From Syngnathus acus (taxonomy: Eukaryota; Chordata; Actinopteri; Syngnathiformes; Syngnathidae): a stretch of 64,000 nt of DNA. Below are positions 49,286 through 58,600 of this stretch, in pieces. The notes beneath the pieces were generated by a model. That model did no database searches. It saw only the letters and a program-made list of their open reading frames with translations, and was not told where the DNA came from. The DNA is taken from the NCBI RefSeq assembly GCF_901709675.1, contig NC_051090.1, positions 6,341,842 to 6,405,841 of the forward strand, in the 5' to 3' direction. The position numbers and the translations under genes are program-made. The first letter of the stretch is position 1. The number at the start of each line of letters is the position of its first letter.

Positions 49286-49728
49286 CTAATGCTGTTAAAG
49301 AAAACATCAACCACTACATTCAATAGGAGTATATATATATCAGTTACATTTTCGATATGATTAGCCATTAGAATACTTAGATATTACTTGATTTCGAGAA
49401 AAATATAAGGAACTGCATTTGGAGTAATTCTTTAGAAAGACAGACCTGTCAATTATGCTTTGAGGAGTGGAAAAAAATGTTTTGGAGATACGGATGAACT
49501 CTAGAGAGACATCCAGCCGAGAAAAAGATATTGGTTCTAAGATCCTTCTTTAACAGTATAGTGTTAGGGTTAGTAAGTTATAAATATTAAACTTTCCTTG
49601 TCACAGAGGAAGCTTGATGCTGTCATTTAGGTCGTAACAGCGACATACATGTTAAACGTCGCAATTGAAATGCTCTAATTTCCATGGTGGACTGTAATAT
49701 CGCAGTTTGATTTTACATTTTAAAAAGA

Positions 49729-49941
49729 ACTACTCTGATCATGTTCCTTCCCTCAATACTCCACAAGGAAGTAAAGAACGTTCATCAAAGGTGAAGGACA
49801 TATGATAAATCATTATCCTACGCCAGCTTCACGCTCAGGAAGGAACATCAATTCTCGTCATCGTAGTTAGCAAGACCGTCACTTTAGAAAAACATTTCTC
49901 AAGATAAGAACTATAGAAATGATCCCTGAAAGTATAGTCTT
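49729..49941 (-). ncRNA. U3 snoRNA, copy 3
   Basis: A 213-nt U3 on the minus strand, the outermost gene of the array. Boxes A', A, B and C are present and box D reads CAGA. PSE at 49984-50002. Unlike the other two U3 copies it has no repeat inserted upstream and keeps a strong SPH element at 50126-50146. Confidence 0.95.
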
Positions 49942-49983
49942 AACTCAAACATGGGCCGCGGCGGGAAGTCATCTGCGAGGGTA

Positions 49984-50002
49984 CCATTTTTACCCAGAGG
50001 GC
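49984..50002 (-). promoter_or_regulatory. PSE of U3 copy 3
   Basis: Minus-strand GCCCTCTGGGTAAAAATGG, close to the other U3 copies. Confidence 0.65.
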
Positions 50003-50125
50003 AACCTAGTGTGTACTTTTGTCCAAATGCACTACACCACGACAAGTAAAAAGACAAACTAGAGAAGAATTCTGGTTAAGACGACTTAAAATAGTTTAGA
50101 TGTAGATACATTTACCACTTTCCTA

Positions 50126-50146
50126 GTCCCAGCATGCTTTGCGAGA
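50126..50146 (-). promoter_or_regulatory. SPH/Staf element of U3 copy 3
   Basis: TCCCAGCATGCTTTGCGAGA on the plus strand is very close to the textbook SPH motif and lies 185-205 bp upstream of the minus-strand U3 gene. Confidence 0.7.
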
Positions 50147-50149
50147 TCT

Positions 50150-51607
50150 GTTTTGCTTTTATTTGTTTTTAAAACAAAATTGCGTATTTTTGAGAAAAAA
50201 AACAAAAACCGCTTTACTAAAATAAAATAACTGACACGATTATCATGCGTTCGTGTTTACCAGCGGTTGAATTTTGTTTATACGTGAAAGAAGCAACACC
50301 GCCGTACGTCTGTTATAAAGTTCCGGCAAAACGTAAGAAAGGAGAAAGGTTCCGCATCAGTCAAGTACATGTATTATAAGTGTCATTCCAATCAAAGACG
50401 TTTACCACCCAAAACTAAAATGTACAAAATTACACAACTCAGCAACGCTTAAAAGAAACATAATATGACTTTCAATGTAAAATTGGAGACACATTTTAAC
50501 TTCCCTCATGGCAGTTCGTGCGCTGGGCTTGACTTGCAGTTAGCTTCTGTGCCACTTAGGGGCAGCCTTTTGAATTTACGACCAGTTGTTACCTAATTAG
50601 CGTTGTAATTGTTTAATACTGCTTGATACTTATAAATGGACAAAACTATTGCAGCGACGCTTTCTTACGCACAAGCAATAACAAGCGCAACACGATGAAT
50701 GAACAGGAAGAAAGTACAATAGAAACAGTACACACACAAAGTAATTGTGTAATTAGCAACGCTAGCATTAACATTAACGCCCGTAGTCCAAACCTCGCTT
50801 GCTCTTGAGGTAGTATTTGTTGTATGCAAGTTATTCGGCGAATAATAACTTACCAGTTTACTGCACACGGAACAATGGAACACATTAACTCCTCATGACT
50901 CCAAATTAAAAAGTTAGTTGAGAAAATCGGTTACATAAGTGTCCATTGCGCATGCGCCAAACAAATTGCGATCTGTTATATCATTTAATTAATAATTTAA
51001 TTAACGGACTAATTAACCTGGCAGAAAAACTGTAACAATTAAACGTACTTATTTTTATATTCAATAATTCAATTATATATATATATATATGCGTGTGTAA
51101 GTGAGGCGTAAGTAAGTTATTCTCTTGAACGACTCCAGAATTAGGACATCTACCTAGCCATCTATTTTCTATGAGGCTCGTCCTCAATCAAATGACTCAT
51201 TACAAAATTAGAGGACATTTTCTATCCATCTATTTTCTATACGACTTGTCCTCAATCCTCATAGGGTTCAAGGGTGAGCTGCAACTAACCTCAATAAGCT
51301 GTGGATGAGAGTTCATCCTGAACTGGTCGCAGAAAACATGTAGACAAAAACAAAAAAAAACATTCGTACATACCATATCTAGAGACAATTAACCAAGCTT
51401 GTATGTTTTTTCGAAAGTGGGAGGAAGCCAACACAAGCATAGGGAGAATAAATTCCATCACAGTGTCAGAGTTTCAACCAAGAAGCTCAGGCAGCAGCAA
51501 ATGTTAACAAATCACTACCATAGAGATTTGGATTGACTTAATTAAATTGTGCTTCAGACGAGATGTGTCCACCATCACCATCTAAGAAGGTCACAACAAC
51601 TAGGTTG
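50150..51607. other. Spacer between snRNA array and sin3b
   Basis: No gene recognised. AT-rich DNA holds a near-perfect NRF1-type site (TTGCGCATGCGCC, about 50947-50959), a TA microsatellite (about 51073-51090) and a decayed repeat at about 51170-51460 with GTGGGAGGAAGCC-like sequence known from many vertebrate repeats. At 50525-50590 a short block resembles 38361-38430. Confidence 0.6.
51180..51465 (+). mobile_element. Decayed interspersed repeat fragments
   Basis: Includes CTCATAGGGTTCAAGGGTGAGC, GATGAGAGTTCATCCTGAACT, and CGAAAGTGGGAGGAAGCCA. These echo common fish repeat consensus pieces ('greater-than-expected' GTGGGAGGAAACCGG type). Boundaries and family are not resolved. Confidence 0.4.
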
Positions 51608-51613
51608 TTTATT
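51608..51613 (-). terminator. Candidate sin3b poly(A) signal
   Basis: Minus-strand AATAAA downstream of sin3b. Other A/T-rich hexamers lie nearby (about 51674), so the site is a candidate only. Confidence 0.4.
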
Positions 51614-52445
51614 TTATGATAACTGATACAGGATAAATGTTATACATTCTATTTTAACACTGATATTTTTGCTTTTATTTTCAATGTCAGTATGCAAAAT
51701 GAAAAATGGAAGGGGGGGGAAAAAACAGACCACAAAAAAAACATTCAGTGAAATCAAGATTATGATACATAATTTCTTCAGTATTAAACCAATCAACTTG
51801 TAGGACTCTTTGTTAGCCCGCTTAGAATGTGTTTAGTGGCCCTCTTATAATGTGTTTAGCTACGATACAAAATGTGGGGTAAAGTAATTGATGCAAACAT
51901 CAAGAGTTGGCCAACAGCAAACACTGTAAAGAACCACATGATCTTCAAATGGTGTATATAGAAAAAATACATATGCACATACTTGTCAGAATGAAGTACA
52001 GGTTACACAAACATACATACACGCGTTTATACCATGATCTCCTTTGTAGACACGCGCATTAAATCCACCAACAAGCAGAAGGCTATTTGGCTTTACAAGC
52101 TAAAAACTACACAAGACTTTCATTTAAAAAAAGAAAGAAAGAAAGAAAATAAAACAGACATTCACATTTCTGAAACTATTTCCATTATGTGGTCAAATCT
52201 TGTTGACTTTTAGTGCCAGATGATACTGCTGATGCTGAGTGAAAAGGTTTTTAAGAGTATGGGGGGGCAGTTGTGGCCTCCCCTAAGTCCACACTCGTGT
52301 ATGACTTGCTCTTCCAACACGTTCACTCTGCACGAGGGAGTGAACATGAAAGGTGAAGGTACACAAGTACTGCACTGTTTAGTGTAGGGATGTCCATGCA
52401 TGTAACCAGCTGTGTGTGCGCGGGGAGATGCGCGCGAATGTCCTC
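51608..52445 (-). other. sin3b: sin3b 3' untranslated region
   Basis: About 840 bp of non-coding DNA from the stop codon to a candidate poly(A) signal (AATAAA on the minus strand at 51608-51613). No gene seen. Confidence 0.55.
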
Positions 52446-52682
52446 TTAAGGCGAGGCGGGGGCTTTGCTACCGCTGTAATGAACGCGGTATCTGTTAACT
52501 GCCTGGCCCTTGAGCTCCGTGGACAGGCAGGTGGTCTTGCAGGGGATCATGTCCTCCTCGTCCTCTCCCATCAGCCACTTGTGCACGCTGCGCTCGGCCG
52601 AGGGCGTCACGTGCTCTGCCCGCCAGCCCCGGTGCCACTTGGCCAAGCGCTCGTGCTGGTTTGCCGCCACTTGGTGCTGAGA
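52446..52682 (-). CDS. sin3b: sin3b exon 19 and stop
   Basis: 237 nt coding [40 protein letters not shown] and [17 protein letters not shown], then TAA at 52446-52448. The RYRVHYS...PASP ending is of the SIN3B type. Confidence 0.95.
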   Translation of the reverse strand, partial: SQHQVAANQHERLAKWHRGWRAEHVTPSAERSVHKWLMGEDEEDMIPCKTTCLSTELKGQAVNRYRVHYSGSKAPASP

Positions 52683-55600
52683 CTGGGAAAAGGAAAGACG
52701 GGCAGCATCGTTAAAAGCAGTCCATCTCAAATAGTAGTTGTGTGTTATTTTGGCCTTAGCTCACACAGACAATAAAATGTATATACGCATTGCCGTGTGC
52801 GCCCAGTTAGAAGATCACATCAAAAGCGTACCTTCCTGGCCTTGACCAGCGCTCCTCTGCGGTACATGTAGTCCTCGGAGTTCATCACAAACACCATCTT
52901 GTGAGTGTTAAGCTTGAAGCGACAGTCCAGGCTGCCGGCGTTCTCCACACCCAGTTGCCGGTGCCACTCTCGCCGGCAGCGCATCGCCTCCACCTGACGC
53001 ACTTGCCAACGCCGGAAACGACGAAGGTTCCTATACAAGAGCAACACGCATTATCACATGAGTAAGTCAACACCAGAACAGTTTCAAGGCATTGTGGCAC
53101 TAAAGGGGAGTAACGAGCATAGGAACAGATTGTGTAATACATTTCCCTGAGCACAAAACAGGCGTGAGTTGAACTCGCTTACCGTGGAAGAAAGACCGGT
53201 TTAAAAAAGTAGCCGTCTGCTTGTGAACACAGACTAGACTCAGTTCCAACAAATTGCTCCATGTAGCTGGACAAGCACTGAAACAACATGAATGTTAATT
53301 GGACCAATCACACAATTTGATGTTTGAAAGTATTATCTACTGAATTTACCTGAATGTCCAAGGGGTCATCAGCCTGGGCCTCCTCAGTGTCCTGCAGCTC
53401 AATAGTCATTGTCACTTGACCTTTGTTTTGAATAAACATCACCTGATGAAATGAAAGGCAGATAGAAAACAATTTACAACAATTCTATAAAATACAAACA
53501 TTGAGCAACATGCACATATTCAACAATTTATTACATTCAGATGAACTCTGACCTTGAAACAGTTCTCCTCAGCCATGGCTCTTTCAGCCTTCCACTGGTA
53601 GCTTGTCTCCCAGGCGGCTCGCACGCACTGAGAAGTGAGGTTTCCCCCGGCAGCCCCCCTCTTCCTCTCGGCCAGATACAGCTCCACCACCTGCAGACAC
53701 ACCTCGTCGCTCACCAGGTGCTGGAGCTAGAGTCGCGTCAAGAGTTCAAGTTAGGACTTGAGGAGCATCATACCGGTGTTAATAGTGCAGTGGGACGGAC
53801 GGGGGCCTACCTGCCGGATGATGTTGTGGATGACCTTGTCGATGGTGAAGCCGATGTAAGCGTGAATGGTGAACATCTCTCGCAGTGTGTCCTCGTATTG
53901 AGTCGAGTCAAGGTTGCCGTCCAGCAGGCTGCGGACCATGTCCAGGAAGGCTGGATAGTACTCTTCTAACTCCACCTCACCTGCACGCACACACAAACAT
54001 GACACATATGACATCGGGACATTTTTGAAATCCAAGTGACTTATCCATGCAACCTACTTGGCTGTTTGAGGCGCAGCTCCATGGCGAGGTCGCATGCCTT
54101 TTCCCGCCTGCCTTCGGCCACGAGCAGCCGCTCCCTGCTCTGCTCGGCGCGGTGCTCCAGCAGCTGCCGCTCGGCCTGTCGATACACTCGCAGCAATCGC
54201 GAGCACAGAGTCTGGTGCAGCCGCAGGAAGAAGTACCAGTTGTTGTTGACGTAGAACAGGTTGTAGACGTCGTCCAGCTCCTTCTGGTGCTCTGCTTCAG
54301 GGTCACGCAGGTCCACCTTCTCAGCAGGGGCGCCTGAACTGGTCTCCATAGGCGTGGCTCCGGGGATAGATGTGGTGGTCGTGGTCACCGTTTGGCTGGT
54401 GCTACCAGGAGTACTGCAAGCCTCGCTCTCTGGTGGTTGGGGTGGGCTGCAGCGCCTCCTTCTGGATTCATTGTTTAGTTGCTGCTGGCTCTGGGCCGGC
54501 CCCTGACCTTGGGCTGGTTGAGGTTGAGACGGACTATTCGTTGCCGTTGCTTCTGCTACATCAGAAGTGTTGGCATTCACTCCTGTTGTTGTTGTCGGTG
54601 GTGGTGGTGGTGGTGCCGTTGTTGCTGCTGCGCTCACTCCTCGTTCTCCTCCCTCCTCTGGCTCCGCCTCCTCATCAGTCCAATCCTCCGTGTCGCTGAG
54701 CTCACCGCGGCGCGAGAAGAACAGGTCGGGCACAAAGTGCTGGATGATGCGCTTGATGTGGTCCTTGTCGTCTTTGTGAATGGTGGGCTGGCGTTTGACG
54801 TGGTAGATGATGAGGGCGGCGGCATCCTCCAGGACTTGCTTGTCCTCATACGTAAACACCATGTGAGGCTCGCTGGCCGATACTGCGCCGGAGCCATTGC
54901 GAGCCTGCTGGCCAACGCCGCCCTCTTCTGTGCTCTGTTCCTGTCGCTAAAACACAAGCGCCAAGAAGAGCTTTAAATACGCCGCATCCAGCCTCACAGA
55001 AATATTAGTCCTTCAATTAGCATTTTGTGAAGCTGTGTCGTACAGCAGAAGTGTAAGAAAAGAGAAGTTTATTTGCGGTTTATCATTATTATCATCATTT
55101 CTGTGTGCTGCCACAGTCCATTTGCTGTTAAAAAGCGGGAATTTGCCTATTATGACAATTGGAAAAGACTCATTCTATTCTTCTCTGTTCTGTGTCGATT
55201 ATGCAAAGATGAAGGAACCAGTGGTCTCGAGGGATGGGATTCTCTGTTTGGTCAAACAAATAGCAGCTGCTTCAAATGGTTCACACACACAAACATACCC
55301 ATACCAAATTTAAAAATCACTTTGAGGAAAATTATGCTAATGCCCTCTGAAAGCAGTGTGAATGGAAGTAATAGACATGAAACAAACATTAACATGTTTC
55401 ATGTATTATACCCGTAGCAGAAACAAATGATTTACCTCATCGTAGACACTTTCTATCTCATTGAGGAGACTCTTTGAGCGCAGAGCCTTCATGTCATTTT
55501 GTTTGAAGTTGACTCCTTGGTGGTCTAGGGACTTGAGGTAGGCCTTCTCATACTGCTCCCTCCAGATCTTGTTGAAACCCTGCTGGGCCTCTCTCCACTC

Positions 55601-58600
55601 CTCTTCCTTGGCTTTCAACCTATCAACCACAATGCAGGTTCAATGTATTGTATGTTGTTGACTGCCATGGAATAGCGTTCAAAACTGAGTATCAATTTCA
55701 GTACTGCTACAGTATAAGGCACATGACTGAGATGCTGTGACCATTGACTGCAAACAACCTAAATTATTTCTCCACACAGCTGTTTCGATTATATGTGGGA
55801 ATGAAGACGCGAACAAATAAGCATCTCTGACCTCTTGAGCACCACGGGTACTGCCGTGGCCGGACTCCTCTTCAGCCCCTCGATGATCTCGGGAGCCTTG
55901 TCGCCATAGATTCGATACACGGCGCGGCGCTGAATGACCTCGGAGGTGCCGCCCAGGCAGTCGTCTAGCCGGAAGCGATCCTGGTCCTCGGGCGAGAGGC
56001 GCGACAGCTTTTTCTGTACGCTCTCCAGCACTCGGATGGTGGCCAGGTTGGTTTCCAGAACAACATCCAACTAATGGGGCAATTTAGAAATGAACGTATT
56101 GAATTGTCAAAGATTTTAGAGGAGAGAATGCATTCATCTCAAATTTTTGTGATAGAGGCTGGAGCCCGAACCACCGGGAACCAGCGTTGCCTGTGCATGT
56201 AAATAGTTCACACTTCATAATCATCTGTAAGGGTTCCCACGATTCAAAATGTAGTACCTCAAATCTTTCATCCTCACAACGGTGCAGCTGCTCCTCATAA
56301 GGAGTCTTTTTGGAGCTGACGAAGGTGGAGTCCTCTGACCAGGAGGGGAATGACACCCAGGTGTCATTTAACACCTAAACACATGGGTGCAAAGGATCAG
56401 TGGCAGCTTTCGCTATGAAGAGAGTGGTTTGTTGATACCGTGCCTTTATCTGTCAATTACACGATGTTGTGACATCGGACACACCTCTTTGCATAAGGCC
56501 GTGCGCCCGCTGCATTTAGGCTGCTGGTAGGTCTTGGGCAGCGCTCTGTAGCTGGAGCCCAGGCGTTTGCAAGAGGCATAATCTACTTCCCTGCCTCCTC
56601 CTCCCTCCATGTAGCGATCCGACAGCCCCGACATGGCATGAGAGAGCTCTTTGTCTCCCAAAAAGGATTTGAACTGTGTGTACACTTCAGGAAACTTCCT
56701 GGAAAGCATTTGGATTCAATGGTGAGTGACAAATACCGGACAATTTACTTCTACTTTTTATATTCATAGAACACTAGAAGTCAACGAGTGAAATCGTAGA
56801 TTTAAAATTTCAGGTTTGAGACCGCAGCAAATAGAGAAAAAAATATAATCTCATTTTGTGCATCATGTATGATGGATGAGCTGTGGTCAATTGTGTTTCA
56901 GCATTTAACATGTAGTATTTGATTATACGACATACCTAGACACTTTCAACATAGATTAATGGAGGGATACATGACATTTTTGAAGTAGATTGCCCTACAC
57001 GGGTTATTTTCCAGTCCCTACTCACCCCAGGAAAGGAGTGACGAGCTGGAGTAGCTCAGCTCCCGATACCACCTCCTGGTTGAACAAGGCAATGCAGCGC
57101 AGGAAGTTCTCATACACTTCCTGGCTTTTAAACAGGCGGCGAACCTAAGGGGAAAATTACATCGACAGCAACATTATAGGCCCTGTGCCATAACACAGCG
57201 CTTATCTGCCATGGAAGATTTCTCACCTTATCAAAAAAGGAGAACTCTCGCAGGACTCCATGTTTGCCAACAGAAGCGATGGATTGGTCTTTGGTACAGG
57301 AATACTTCATTTTTTTCTTAAATGGGGAAAACCAGTCATGTTGAAATACTCTTAAGGACGGACATACATTGACGTTCAAAAAGTAATAAACTACTCCAGT
57401 GCACTACCTTGAGTAGCGGAGACATGTGCGGCAGGAGTATGGGTCTGGGCCTCTTTTTGTTCTGTTTGGTTAACAGGTCGTCATCCTCTGGCCTTTTCAA
57501 CTGCTCTTTTGCTCCCGTCAGCGAGTTTCCGGTGAACTATTGATAACAAATTGGATCATGTCTCACTGGGCTGGATATAAATGCTACGAGCGAAACTCAT
57601 TTTTACGATAAGGTTATCGGCATGACATTTTGCAAAGGAAGGGAGGGCCTCCACTGACCAGCGATCTCTTGGCATCAGGCAAGAATTGACCAAACTCAGC
57701 CAGGAGGTCTTCTTGTCCCTTAAAAAGACTGGCAACTTTGGAAAAGACTTCGTCTTCAGTCATCCCGCTGGTACCTCGACTGCCCCGGCTTTCCTTTACC
57801 TCCAGCTGCTCCTTCTGAGAGATGGAAGGCAGTCAAAGTATTATCAAAATAGGCATTAGAGCGATAGAGGAAAAGGCCACAGCATAGCCATGACTAGCAA
57901 CTTAAACAGCTCTCAAACAGTGGTACCTGATACGTGTGAAGAATCTCTAGGAAGGCTCTGTAGATCTCTGGGTGGTCCAAAAAGCGGTTTTTTATCTTGT
58001 TTACGTAGCTGATGGCACTGTCAAACTCCACTGGGCTGGTCTCTGAGGCGGGCGGGGACCCTGACGAGGTGGCGGCCTGATTCTGACTCTCTCTGCTTGC
58101 CAACGGAAGCGACAGTCTGCTGGGATTTTCCGCGGGCCCGGCTGAAGAAGTCGAGGAGGAAAGGGACTCTGCCGAGGACGGCTTCGAGTCACCGGGGTGA
58201 GCTGGTCCGGCTTCAGAGGTGGTGGCGGACGCGGCACCGGAGGTCGACGTCATAGTGGAGGCGGTGACAATCTTCCCCTGTTGGCCTGGCGACACCTGAA
58301 TAGAAGACAAATGTCGTATAATCAACTTAGATACAACAATCATGCTTGTTTTGTCACCAAAACGCAAATTCATCATTACAACGAACCAAACAATGTGTTA
58401 TGTTATTATGGTTGCGGATAAAGAGCCCTATCATGTGGTTGAGTATTAACATTTAGCCTTACTGCTTTTTTTCACGACTTAGAGCGTACTTTTCAACATC
58501 AGTGGTTTCAACTTTCAACTATTCTCTAAAAAATGCCACCAATGCGGTCTTACCACGGCAAACAACCCAATTGGTTCACTGAGCAGCCCAAGAGCCTAAA

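Noticed and set aside
35508-50146. U4, U6, U7, U11, U12 or 7SK genes in the array
   Set aside because: I looked for their conserved 5' ends and cores in both orientations and saw none.
54047-54976. Several open frames on the plus strand opposite sin3b exon 13
   Set aside because: They are antisense shadows of the GC-rich, repetitive sin3b coding exon.
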